64,000 nucleotides of DNA from Norana najaformis (Eukaryota > Annelida > Clitellata > Crassiclitellata > Hormogastridae), in assembly GCA_964023275.1 (NCBI GenBank), contig OZ029918.1:36107063-36171062 (forward strand), written 5' to 3'. Below are positions 43,727-57,600 of this stretch, in pieces. The notes under the pieces were generated by a model, which worked only from the letters and a program-made list of their open reading frames with translations, ran no database searches and was not told where the DNA came from. Each line of letters starts with the position of its first letter. Positions within the stretch are counted from its first letter, which is position 1. Position numbers and translations under genes: made by a program.

Positions 43727-46700
43727 CGTGCTGGCCTTTATAGGCTGGTTGTTAGGGTCAGAGGTTGGACTTCAAAAACAGTAACATTAGACAGCCGTCT
43801 AGTCAAGAAGTCCCTCTCTACAGTTTAGGCTCCCTCTTTTATATCAGGAGACACCACTCCTTCAGGCACTCCTTATAACCCAACTGTCCAAGCACCTGTT
43901 ACTTCCATGGACACTTGTCTCTGTCAAACATATATATTCCTCCTGATTACATGTGAACTTGTAACAATATATAGATATGTATATATATGTACAGTATACT
44001 GAGATACATATGTATTATATATAAATATGTACGATATACTGTATATTTGTATTATATATAAATATGTACGATATATATTTATATATAGATAAATATATAT
44101 TATAAATATATATATAATAAATATACTGTGTGAAATAGAGTTTTATTTGGCTTGAACCAAAAGTGATATTTATCTGTATGATACCTACTGTGCAGCACAG
44201 TGGTCTATCCATAAGGCATTTGGTCACTGATCATGTGGTTGCGGGTTCAATTCCGTGTAACGACCCTGGGCAAGTTGTTTGGGCACACCATGCCTCTGTC
44301 ACCAAGCAGTGTAATTTGGTACTGGCAGCTGGAAAGTAAACAGCAAGTCCTGCGATGCACTGGCCAGGACCTTCGGATTTGTCCATTGCCGGCTTAAGGA
44401 CCAAGAAAAGGAGACGAGCGCCTCCTCTATGTCTCACTTGTGGGATATGGGATACATTACTTATGCTACATCATTTAAAATATTGGGCAAACATTTACTC
44501 AGAAACATGTTTTTTTTTGTAAGTTTCTCTTCTTACGTTTTTGGAGATAAAATTTAGCGTGCTTCAGTGATTGCATTTCCCCTATAGTGTGTTTCTCTTG
44601 TCAACGTGAATTACTCAGCTGCATTTAGGCCTGAATGACTCAGGTTCTTATTTTCTGATCATGTAATGTTATCTGTTGAGCTGTTATCATAATGCATCCT
44701 GGTTCAATCGATGATAACTTAAAAGGAAACCACAGATAAAATTGTAATCAGTTGGCAAAGTCCAGTCAAGTTCCTGCAGGTCAGGAAAGCCAGTCTTGTT
44801 ACATTGGGTAAGCAAATTGAGACAGATGAGTCTTAAATTTAGAACTTAATTAAATAAAAAACTGGCAGAACACACACAGCTAGGCTGTGAATACCAAGGC
44901 TTCACACCAGCCACCAAGAATGCCCGAGATCCCAAATGTCAGCTTGGTTTACGTGCCTGATTCTTTGTACACCATTAAGGTGGCTTTGTAACAGTGTTTA
45001 GATTAGAACTGATGATCCAGGTGTGAATGTTTTGATGTTTTATACGTATATGGAAATTAGGATGACTCCTTTCTGAAAACGCCATGCACGCGTTGTGTTG
45101 TAGCGGCAGGGGCATAGGCGCCACAGTCTGAGAGCTCTTAATGCGGGAAGACTTCGCGGTGCTTACGTGTGCCAGAACTGTGGCCAAACGTTTACGTGGA
45201 AAGCGGCTCTGAGGCAGCACGAGAACAACATTCACGGTCGGAGGCCGCACCCATTCCTTTGTCCGTTCTGCTCGAAAGGTTTCTGGAACCAGCGCGACCT
45301 TCGCGGCCACATGGCCAGCAAGCATCGCGTGCAGAAGGAGTTCCCGTGCCCGAACTGTGGTCGCGAGTATTCCTACAAGGGCCACCTCACTGTGCACCTT
45401 AGAGTCTGCCACTCAGGGTCTGTGTGATCGCTTGGGAAATTTGGTCACTCCTCAATGTTTGACACCATTTGTGACTCATTACTGATATAAAATTCAGCAG
45501 AAAACTTTGAGTGAGGATTTTAGTGCTATGTTTAAATACATAAGTTGTTATAACTGTGGTCGTGTGTGCCTGCCTCTCCTCGAAGCTGCATTGCTGGTGG
45601 CTTTTGTGACTTGTTGTGGATATGAAATTTGGTGGAAAGCTTTAAGCATTTTGATATATTGTTTGAATACGTATGTGTTCTTAACTTTGAACTGTTTACA
45701 GTCTACAGTGGCTGATCGCGAACATATTTGCAGTTTACCTTATGAGTTGAAGTTTCAAATTCGAATGCTTTGTGGAAATTGACTGTTGCAAATGTGTAAC
45801 CTATAGAGGAAGGTTATTGTAGAGTGGGTTGTTGTCAAAGATCTTTCAACGTGCATTGATGATATTATTATATAAATGGTCAACTAGAGTGTTACCTTAC
45901 TTTACCCTATCTTACTGTGCATTTTGATATTTTGATGAATTACATGGTTTAAAATAGTTCTTTGGCCCGTAGAGAATTTTTACAATACACTTGCCCTATT
46001 TCACCCCTCTGGTAACTTCTTTGCACAGCTGACTTCAGTTGTGATACTTCGCATGTCCTAACATGAAAGGACACAGACAAGAGTAATGATAGCAGGATTT
46101 TATAAAGCACCTCTCAGGAACTCAGATTAATACGAAGATGCAGATATAAACCAGTTGTGTAGCAGCATTTCTTTAGAGTCTGGCAGAAATATAGTGCAGT
46201 GAGTGTTTGGCAAATCCAAAGAAGTTTGACAGGAGTATTGTTCCGTAATGGTCAGTTGGAAACCAACACAATACATGTATGTAGATTTACACTAGAACTA
46301 GTTCTAATGACATAACTTGTGTTCGTGCTTGTTTACCAACCTCGAATTGCATGGAGGACTGAGTGAGCATCAGGTAACTTGGCATTCGATAACTGGCTAC
46401 ACTTCCTGGTATTAAGCAGGCTCAGTGCTGCTTAAATTCACTGCAAGTCAAGTTCAGTTCAGCTGGCAGCATTATGTCCACAGCATCCAGCTGCTACAGT
46501 GGATGAGATGCCAGTAGTCATACAGAATAAATGCTTAGACATATCTATATGGTCATTTTGAACTGGATGTATTGATAAACTGAAAGATCAGTGGCATATA
46601 AAATACAATTTTTTTCATTATCTCCTGATATTTTTTAAATCTTGAGGGATCGTTTCTAACCTGGGCAAAAATATGATTATGTGTATTCATATTTTATACG

Positions 46701-49700
46701 CCATTTTTACACCAGAGCTATCACTAACAATAACATACATGATATGAACGTGGTAGGTATTGTAGTCTAAAAGTCAGGTTTTGGAGCAGGTTGAACAGCT
46801 CGTACGCCAATTGTGTTGCAGTGGTATGGATCTTGGCAGCGCAATCCGAATACTCCTTCTAAGTCGTCGAAGGTCCGCGGCTCCTATGAGTGCCAGAAGT
46901 GTGGCCAGAAGTTCACGTGGATGGCAGCTCTGCTGCAGCACGAGAACAACAAGCATGGCCGGCGGCCGCACCCGTTCCTCTGCCAGATCTGCTCGAAGGG
47001 CTTCTGGAACCAGCGCGACCTGCGCGGCCACATGGCCAGCAAGCATCGCATGCAGAAGGACTTCCAGTGCCTCATTTGCGGACGCGAGTACTCCTACAAG
47101 ACTTACCTCAAGGTCCACATACGCACCTGTCATGGAATTGGTTGTTGAGGAACAGCAATGGCGACTGAGGACAGTCGTGATTTCGGTTGGGTCTTTGTCG
47201 TCTTCATCTGGGTTTTCGTGTCTCTAGATGTGGTTGTAAAGTGGTCGATGGCTTGAGACGTCATGGAACGTTGCCAGGCTGCTTTTCTGAACACTAGATT
47301 CCACCGTCTTTGTAGCACAGATTTGTATATCGTTTTCTCAGTAATTCTTAGCACTGACTACACTCATTTGAATTCCTTTCTTATGCATGTATGTATGTAG
47401 ATGTGTATGAATATGTGTGTGCATTTATGTATCTGATTTTATATAGCACCTTTTAAGAACCTCGCAAAGCACTAATGTTCAGTCCTTTTCCGGAGTCCTT
47501 AGTCCCTGCTGAGCAATTTTACTTATTGATTAATCATTCATGATTCAATGTTTTCATAACTTGTCTAATTCGTAGACTACTGGGTCTGATTTTTAATTGA
47601 AAAGTCCACCTGGTTTATGAAAGTAAATCTAATCTGATCAAAAAAATTCTATAGCGTTGCTGCAATATTGAATGAGGTCCATGCGCTATTCTTAAATTGA
47701 TTTGCATTCTGAATGAATTAATGAATTTGAGTTAGCTAGTTTGTGTGCTTATATGCAGATATTAGATTTCGCATTATGAAATTATCCTCTGCTGTATTTA
47801 TGTGACATAGTACAGGGTATTGCCTTTATTACTCAGTAGTTATGGTGATTTCTGTAAGCCATTATCGTACCACTATAGAGGTGGGCTTTCGGGACTGACT
47901 CCAGATTTTGGCTTGATGCGTTTTGCATAGCAGCGGCACTGCAGAAGTCAGATCAGGTTATCAGATTGTATTTAAGTGAGTAATGCTCGCAAATTTATGA
48001 ACTGCATTATTTCTTGAGGATAGTGAATTAACTGCTGGAGAGTAGTTTTTATGTATGTATGTATCATGACGCTTAATATAGCAGGTAATGCTCACTTGCA
48101 TTTTGTGTGGTTGCCTATACAAAATTGAAGATGGGGACTTTGATTGCCAAGGCTGTAAGCTTGAGCTTAGTTAGACAAATGGGGTGGTGTGACGACTTCT
48201 GTTAACAAAGGATGTTTGTCTAAACCGCTTCTGAAATAATGAATGTTTGTCAATGTTGTGCAATGCATTGATTGTTCAGTGCGTTCTATTCCTACCTTGT
48301 CACTAGAAATATGTAATGGCTTCATGCAAACACAAGAAAATATAAAGGAATGATTATTCGGAGAGGAACGGTAGCTTCTGTCATAGTGTGTATACAGCTT
48401 GCCTAACAGTAAGCAGAGCAATCTTAGGATATCAAAAATGTTATCCTGTAACAGAAATAGTGTTACAGACAGTGTGAAATGAGAAAGTTATCAACAGTTA
48501 AACAGCCAGTACACTATTATGCTGGAAGTCAATTAAATTAATTTTAGCTCAAATTTGTTATCTGTCCGCCATATGTCGCAAAAGACAAGCCCTACCCTCT
48601 CCATTGCATACAGGTTTGCTATATATATAATATATAATTATAGTAAAGTCTGTATCTAGTAAAAACATTGTGTATATATGTATGTATATACTTACATATA
48701 TTCACAAATATATGCAGCAGCTTAACGTCTTGAATCATAACCTATTACAGTGCGTTGCTTTCAAGTACTCCGAAAAGGCATCATGTGTTTTGTTTATGTT
48801 TTCTTTATTAGCTATACGTTGTTTACCTAAATCGATTTTTTATATAGCATACTGATCGAGGATAGTTGTTTCAATGAATTGTAAAACACTTTTAAAGGTA
48901 GTTTATGAATTCTGATATTTTTCGCTGTGCACGTCATTATACTTTAGCAAAGTCTTGTGGAACTACACGAGCAGGTTGTTTTGTTTGTTGGCTTCCAGAT
49001 TTCACGATGTGCTCTGTATGATCTGAATTACGACTTCGTTTTGCCGTTTTAGTTGTTGGTTCACTGTTTTTCTGCTCCTAGAGATTCCCTATGACATTTA
49101 CTACAGCAGTTGCTACAGCAAAATTCAAAACTTTATAATCAAATATAATAATTAACTATCAGTAAATACACGTGTATATTTGTATTTAATGTATGATAAT
49201 TAGGTATGCATGGCATATGAGTGTTTTGGCGATGTTACTGTGTTATTTTTCCAGACTGGCGTGGTAGTACGGTGTCCAGTGCTGACAGTTACTTGCTTAA
49301 AAATACAAAATAGCATATTTTGACCCCGTTCTAAATTTGAAACCTGTGAACTATTTGATGTGGTTGATTACAGTATTTTATGAACATCTGTGCCTAGGAA
49401 ACGTGTAATTTTAATTAGAAACTTCTATAGTGCTGGTTTCAGATACACAAGGTATCAACTGATGGCGCACCAAAATCTAGCCACAGTCAGGTCAACATTC
49501 AGAAAGTCAGTTTGCTAAATCAGAGAGGCAGCCTAAGGGGCTGAGGCAGCTGAAAACTAGGTAAGTCTTAAGTTGCAACCAAAACAACATAAGAGTCTGA
49601 GCAGAATGAACAGATGCAAGAAGAGAGTTCCAAAATTTATGTCCAGCAACTGAGAAAGCTTGTCCACCAGGAACATTTCTTGTTTTTTTTCACAACCGGA

Positions 49701-52700
49701 GAAAGGCGATGGGATGATCTGGTCAAATAATGATAAGTCTGGGGAATGACGATTGATTTTAAGTATTGTGATGGGCCAGAGTTTAATGTTTTATAAACTA
49801 TAAACCCAGTTTGAAACAATTCTACAAGCCACTCACATGCCCTCACGGACAATAAACTCGTCGTTATGATCATCATTATTATTAGAAAGGCCTTTTATTA
49901 ATAACTAGAGACATTGGTTATGTTAATTTCTAGGCTGCATGTTGGCCAGCTAGCTTTGTACAGAGTATGTATGCCTAGTGTATTGTATGCCTATTGTACA
50001 GTGTGTCTAGTTTAATACACTGGAACCTCCATACAACATGCTTCATTGTTACTTGAATTTTGATGTAATGCAGAACCTCATTATAAGGCAGTTTTTGATT
50101 GTCTCCCAAAGACGGTGTTATACCAAGTGTCTGGTGTTAGTCTGGTTAAGTAAGGTGGTCTAAAGTAGCCCGGAATGATTATGTTTCCAAATCTTATGAT
50201 TAATGCAAAGGTTTATGTAGAAAATTTTTATTATCTATGTCAGATGTTGGCATAACTGTAGATAATTGTTTGAAAACATGCTCTGAAGGCTGGTGGGCCT
50301 GAAGAAAAATTTAAAGAATTGTTTATAAATCTTTTCCTGTTCGCTGAAAGCTGAGTTACTGTGTTGAGCCTTTGTTGGTAGATGATGAATTAAAGAGGGA
50401 GTTAGTATCATCTGCCAATTTGTCAGAGGAAGTTAGTGCTATATGTCAATTTGTCAGTGAAGATTTCCCATGCCGTAGCCTATGGGCACAAGTCTGTTTC
50501 TATACAAGTTATGTTGTCCATTTTAGGTTTCAATGAACTGGATAAATGAGAAAACAAATGTGACATGTACATTGTTCTGTGAAAACTCTAAATGGTGTAG
50601 TTATAACTGTTCGCTGTTAGATATAATTAAATGGTTAAAATTAAAAGTTGTTTTTACACATGTACGTTGCAGCTTCTGTTGAATTGTAGGTCCTTGTTTA
50701 GGGACCCACAATAGGTTGGTAATGCTACGTTGTATGTATGTTTTTGTGTATGTACGTTTGTTTGTGTATCTGGCTATTTATGCAGTGAATTTTAAGATCC
50801 TAACAGAAGCGTTAACACTTTGCTGTCTGACAGATCTAAAGAGATGCGACTAAAAGGTTAAAAATGTTTCTCGAGCTATCTGGCAGAACAATATGTGTGT
50901 CGTGCCTTTTTGGAAAGAAAATTTTAACTACATCGCTGGTTAAGGCCGATTCAGAGACCATGAAATTCCTCAGAATTTGCAATTGTTTTTGATGCCATTG
51001 TAAGAGAAAATGGTTCTTATGGAATTGTGCCTGCCCTTCTCTGCTGCATGTAGAGGGTGAGCATAGTCACTTTGCATGAAATTGGTGATTGGTTTGCAGC
51101 AAGTCTGAGGAGAAAACAGTCTTATACAAGTTTTGGTGTTTATACAATTTGGCTGAAAGAGCCCATAACTCCAGAGCCATGACTTTCAGGACTAGTGTAG
51201 TTTGATTGGGTGTGTAATCAGTTACTTTACTTTACCATCCATATATATTGTGCTTGTACAGATTTATCAAATCAGAGAGCAAGGTGTATGTGTGATTGTA
51301 TAGCTCGTCGTTTATGCTGCATGCAAGTTCTGAGAAATTTCAGTGATTAGATGTTCGATTCTGGGACAGCCAAGTAAAGTGAGCCGCTAGGATATGTGGT
51401 AAGGCTGTTCCAGGTGGAGTGAAGCACTTGAGAGGTCAAGCCAACAAGGCTGATTCTTGGAGGTTATGAGGTTACCATCATGAGTAATGGAGTACAGATT
51501 GTTTTGAGTTCTTGTGTAGGCAGGGCGATGTAGGTCAGAAGGCAGTGGAATCTGAATTTAGTGGAGACAGGAGGCATTGTACATTAACGTGTGTGTAAGA
51601 ACAGCGTGCACCGGTTATGTTGCAGTGGATGAAACGAGGACGCATCATCCGGAAACGTGCGGGGTCGTCGACCCAGGTTCGTGGCTGCTACGAATGCCAG
51701 ACTTGTGGCACCAGTTTCTCATGGATGTCTGCTCTGCTTCAGCACGAGAACAACTTTCACGGACGGAGGCCACACCCGTTCCGCTGCCAGGTGTGTTCCA
51801 AGGGCTTCTGGAACCAGCGCGACCTGCGCGGACACTTGGCCAGCAAGCACCGAATGAAAAAGGACTTCCCGTGTCTGATTTGTGATAAGGAGTACTCGTA
51901 TAAGCATCATCTCAAGGAGCACATGAGTTCTGTTCATCAGAGTGTTTTGAGGTAGTTGCAGCATCTTCTGTCTGTGACTTGCGTATGGACTTTTACCTCC
52001 AGCGTTGGATTTTAAGGAGACACTGATAGTCTTCAAAGGTATACTGAATCAGGCAGTGCAGTTTTGTCGATTTCTCGTGATGGCCCGGGATTCGAAATCC
52101 GGGTTGCAGAGGTGGAAAGCCGATGTGTTAGCCACTCAGCTACCACATGGGGTTTGTTCACGTTGAACAGAGTTAGTTATCACATGTTCAGGCTCGACGC
52201 CTGCCGTGTTTGGTTAAGCAACAAGCTGGAATTGTTCGGATTGAAATGCTTCAAGGTGGATTTAGCGAGCATTGATCAAACTGAAGTACTTGGATGTATT
52301 GACATTCGTGGGATTTGTTCAACGACTCTACCAGTGCGATATTGCCTAGGACGTTTGGAAATTGCTCAGTGAAACAACCAGTTTTACTTTACTGGTATTG
52401 TCAACACATTGTGTATGTGTTGCTCTGCTTCTGATATTGTTAGCCCATACAGCTGTTAGTCCTAAGAACAAGAGAACACTTTTAGTCCTAAGAACAAGAT
52501 AACACTTTTAGTCCTAAGAACAAGAGAACACTTTTAGTCCTAAGAACAACAGAACACTTTTAGTCCTAAGAACAAGAGAACACTTTTAGTCCTAAGAACA
52601 ACAGAACACTCAACTATGTAAACATTTGTTTGGTGTTATATAAACAGTACAAGGGTTGAAACTGAGTTTGCAGATGTGAGAGTTTCAGTTATACTTGGAA

Positions 52701-54575
52701 GGTTAGCATCTGCGATTAAAGTTTCTTAACGAACTTCAGTCAAGTTATACAACAGAAGGCTAAGATGCTTTGCTGTTGTGGTAATTTTTAGAGCTCTTAA
52801 ACTGTTTCGTGTAAATGTTTCATGTTATGATCAGAGTTTGGGAAGTGATTCCTATAACTCTTGTCAAATTTATTTAGTGGCTTTATTTATTTAATAGCAG
52901 AACTGTGTTGGATTTGCATAAGGTTAGTCTAGTTGTCCTATGTCTCTGGCTGATTTTAAGACGGTGCTGGTGGCTAGATTTGATGCTTATTGCTTGATAA
53001 GAATAATTAAAAGTGTCGTTCAGTTGATCGATATTCAGTCTTTGGTTTTGCAGAGCTGCATGAACGGATATTATATGTATCCAAAGATTTATATAGCACC
53101 TTTTAAAGAGCTGAAACATGGCTATCCGTAAGGAACTGAAAAGTTGCGTCTTAAGATGAACTTAAAATGTTTCTTTAGGTCTTTTGTGGCGGTAAAGTGT
53201 GGCCCAGTCTGATTTCCTCAAAGTCTTCTGTAGCACCGTTGTTGTAATCCTTTAACATCAGAGTGGAGCGTAGATTGCTTTGCGGACTGAAATTCGGAAT
53301 GGGTCCTGTAAGAAGCCTGGCTGGCATTTCATGGGGGGGGGGGTGCAGTGAGGGAACCTGTAGGATAACTGTCATATCCTAGAGGTGTGCAGTATTTGAT
53401 CCTCGTGGTTGTTTTGTGTTTACGTATGTGCAAGAGCCCTCCAGTGGTAACCTTTCCAACTATTCAAGCATTCTATTTTGTACAAGTGTCTAGTTACACT
53501 GTAGGAACAAGTATCTGTATGAACAAGTGTCTAGTTGCACTGTAGGGACGAGTGTCTAGTTACACTGCATCGCATTATAGCATCAGTCACCAAGTTGCTG
53601 CGGTCGGCATAGGAGTTTTTCTTGAAGTGGCGCTATATAGAATTACAATTACAATTACAAAGTATGCGTTACTAAGTTGCTGCGGTCGGTATCTTGTAGG
53701 ATCTAGTTGGCCAGCCGCTCGTCGACTGGTCCTCCGAAGACCTGGGAGCCTTTTCCAGCGTCCCCGGGAGCGGCGGCGGGATGCAGTGCCCGAAGTGCGA
53801 GAAAGTCTTTAGCACAGAAAGGCTGCTGCGAAGCCACATGACTCGCATACACAGCCGCCGGTTCGCGTACACATGCACCCTGTGTCGCCAGGGAATGCAC
53901 TCGAAGGACGACCTGAGGAGCCACCTAGTGTCGAAGCATAACATGGTGAAGAACATTAGGTGCCCCGTCTGCGCTAAGGAGTTCGGCTACAAGCGGGCGC
54001 TGCGTCGACACATGATGGCCTACCACTCCTGAGTCTGTCCGTCCAACCATGGACTCCTCTATGGTCCAACAAACTGTGTTTCGTGGGTGTACGTAGCGGT
54101 CGGGGAATGTGGACTGGAAGGAACTTCCGTACGACGTACTTCGTTATTACATGAGTTCTGATTTAACACAGTCAGGAATGTACTTGTTCTGAAATAGTTT
54201 AAGGGCTCTAGAAATTACCACATGTCAGAACATCTTAGCCTTCTGTTGTAGAAATAACTCAACTGAAGTTAGTTAAGAATCTTTAATCACAGATGCTAAC
54301 TTTCCACCCATAACTGAAACTCTCACATCTGCAAACTCAGTTTCAGCCCTTGTACTCTATGTTCGTGTGCATTGCCTGGTGTATGTGTACATGTTGTGAT
54401 GTACATGTGCACATTCCGATGTGCATGTTCTGTCAGTAAATGTACAGTTAAACGCACACCGGAGCCTCCTTGTGACAGGATTCGTTAAAACACAAGTTCT
54501 GATGTTGACCTACATGCACAACTAACAAGGCAGATACAGTTTATGTATATTTTCCTGTATATATTTTTATACACC

Positions 54576-54652
<77 letters not shown>

Positions 54653-57600
54653 TCATGTATGTATATGTATGTTCAGATATACATACATAAATGTTTATAT
54701 GTGTTATGTATATATAGTTGGTTGGCTGTAAGGTTACAGTTTGTGCTTTTCTTCTGCAATATTCATGAGTACTGAGATACATTCATAGGTACTCATATAT
54801 ATTCATACATGTTACATAATTCTATTAGCTGAAGTTGCTTGTACATGTATTAACTTTTGCTGAACAATCAGTGCCTGAATGCTTGAAGGTATTCTGGCTA
54901 ATGGATAATCCTGCATAATGTAAGAACACTATTTATGAATATGTATGAGTATTTATGAATATTTATGAGTATTTTTGAATTTGTATGCCTGCCGAAGATG
55001 AACATAATTTATGCAAGAATCGTTGCAAACACCATGAGTGTGAACTGTTGGCACCGTTGTTTTCTCGACTTTTGTCGCCTTCTCGCTTTAACTCACTTGA
55101 CCGAGTGTGTAATTGTTAGCGATGAATTGAATAATTGATTATTTCATTGATTGAATTAATTGTTGATCATCTGTAATTTTAAACAAGTGCTTCATTTAAT
55201 GGGTTGATTGAATTAGCTGATTGATTTATGGCATTTCACCGTGTCCAGAGTCCTCTATAAACAGAACACTGACAGACCGTTTACAGTTCCGGCGCTTTTG
55301 AGAGGTACCAAACAGGCGCTATATAAATATTGTGATACATGCATACACACATGCATACATACATGCATGGTTGAGCCATGCAAACTGTTGATTTATTGGC
55401 ACTGTTGTGTCTGTGCACAGACCAAACCATCCTTCATCCCTCGATCATAACTTGGTGTACTGCTGTTGGTAGAGGCATATAATAAATGAACAATTACTTA
55501 CCTTATCTTATTTTACCTTACACTACTTTACCTTACCTTTCTTTACCTCGCCTTACCATTTACCTTTCCATTATTGATGATTACCGTAACTCTGTATAAA
55601 AACTGGTAATCTGGTAAATTCTACATAGATCTGCTTATTTATACCGTGTGTGCAGTTAGTGATTACCTTACCTTGTCTTATTTTACCTAAACTTACTTTA
55701 CCTTACCTTACCTAATATTGCCTTATTTTACTTTACTTTACCATAACTTACTTTACCTCACATAATATTACCTTCTCCTTACCTTACCTTTCCTTGGCTT
55801 ACCTTGTCTTATTTTACCTAAACTTACCTTACCTTACTTTACCTAATGTTACCTTGTGTTTACTTTACCATAACTTACTTTACCTCACATAATATTACCT
55901 TACCTTATTTACCTTATCTTGCCTTACCATACCTTACCTTACTTTGTTGTTGCTGGTGATAATGCTGTGTCTGTGAATTTATATGACATTACTTTTAATT
56001 CGAAGCTAAACACTGTGCGGTTATTGAATGAATTACATCGATTGTGTTAATTATAATTACAAACATGAATTCTGTGTTTGCTCATCTTATTAATCGAACA
56101 TTTATGTAGTGCCAGACTGTTGATCACCACAGACTGTGCAGCGGCTGTCAGTTCACCGGAAAGGGTATCAGGGTGATTAAAGCTCTGTGAAAAGTGAGGT
56201 CGGCATGTAATTATGTATGTTTGCATCTGAATATTCATATAGCGCCTTTTAGATCCTCACAAAGAAGTTTACAACCTCACTGAGATGTACTTTTTTTGTG
56301 CATGAGGGGCCATCCTTCTGGAACAGTCTTATGCTGAAAATCAGAACTGTTTTGCTAGACAGTGGGCAAGAAACATTTTGAGCTTCTCTCAAGTCAGCTT
56401 ACTGTGCAATTGAGGGGTTCTTAAAGATACTATATCAATGTTGTGATTCATACATATTTACATACATACACACATGCATACATACATAAATACAAACATA
56501 CATGCATAGATACATGTACATACGATAGAGCTCTTCCAAATTTGTTTGTACAGCCAGATATGTGTTCAGACTATTAACTTGAGGGAGTTACCAAGGGAGT
56601 TGAATAAGCCAGTTTCTGTCTGCTTGTATGTCTGTCTGTCTATCTTTGTGTCTGTCTATCTGTCTGTCTCTCTGTGTCTGTCTGTCTGTCTGTCTGTCTG
56701 TGTTGCATAACTTAACTGACTGTGCCTGTTCTACTTCCATTGCATTAGTTGACCGGGCGATAAGTCCACGGTTGGGCACCGAGTAATCTTCTGTTCTTGT
56801 TTGGTAAGACTCGTTGAAATGGTGAATCTGGCTGTAAGATGAAGTGCAGATGTGTGCCAAGAATATTCAAACATGGAGTGACATTTTTATTTCTTGCACT
56901 TAGACAGTGCACGAGGTCAGTAAATCTGAATCTGGGGCACGAGTGTGCGTGAGGAACTTGTCCAAGATTGTTAAATACCGATTTATCAGTAGACCATTGT
57001 GCTACTTTAGACAGTTGTGCCGCATTGTTTTATCGTTATTTCTGCTTTGGATTGATCGTGATCGTCGATTGTTGCTTTGCGTTGTTTGCGAATTAACCTG
57101 GATTAGGTGTTCGTCTTCTCGGACTTTTAATGATTCGATTCCACTGGCTGTCTTGCAGACTTTCGTTGGCGCAGACCACGACCTGCCATCGCGTCGCTTC
57201 GAATCGCAGGCTCCGGCTTCATTCATGCCATTCGCAGCACGGACGTCATCTGGTGACGCGAGCTCCGCCGACCCCCATGGTGACACGGATGGTGCAGACA
57301 GAAATTGTGGCGGGCCGAGGTTTCCATTCACATGTGTCCTGTGTGGCAAATGCATCACAAGCAAAGATGGACTGCGATGCCACATGGTAAACTGGCACAA
57401 CATGCCGAAGAACATTCGCTGTGAGTTCTGCGAGGAAACCTTTGGGTATCGCCGCGCCCTTCGCAGGCACATCCTAGCCTGTCATCCGAACGCCTGCGGC
57501 TGACCTAGCGCTTTGTGTTGAGGGATGCGAGTCACGGAACTTGAACTTGGATGAACTGAATCGGTGGCAGAGCATTCTGTTGTGCATTGTCTTGCTTTTC

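Larger units (their letters stand above)
47481..51625. other. Largest intron of the array (Z5 to Z6)
   Basis: About 4.1 kb without any zinc-finger signature. It contains a LINE end (49415-49900), a pogo-like terminal repeat fragment near 50020 and an inverted retroposon tail at 50760-50810. Confidence 0.5.
54033..57158. other. 3' flank of Z7 and intron to Z8
   Basis: Contains microsatellites (54580-54650, 55495-55930, 56450-56520, 56610-56705), retroposon tails at about 55300 (plus) and 56225 (minus), and no further finger exon. Confidence 0.5.
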
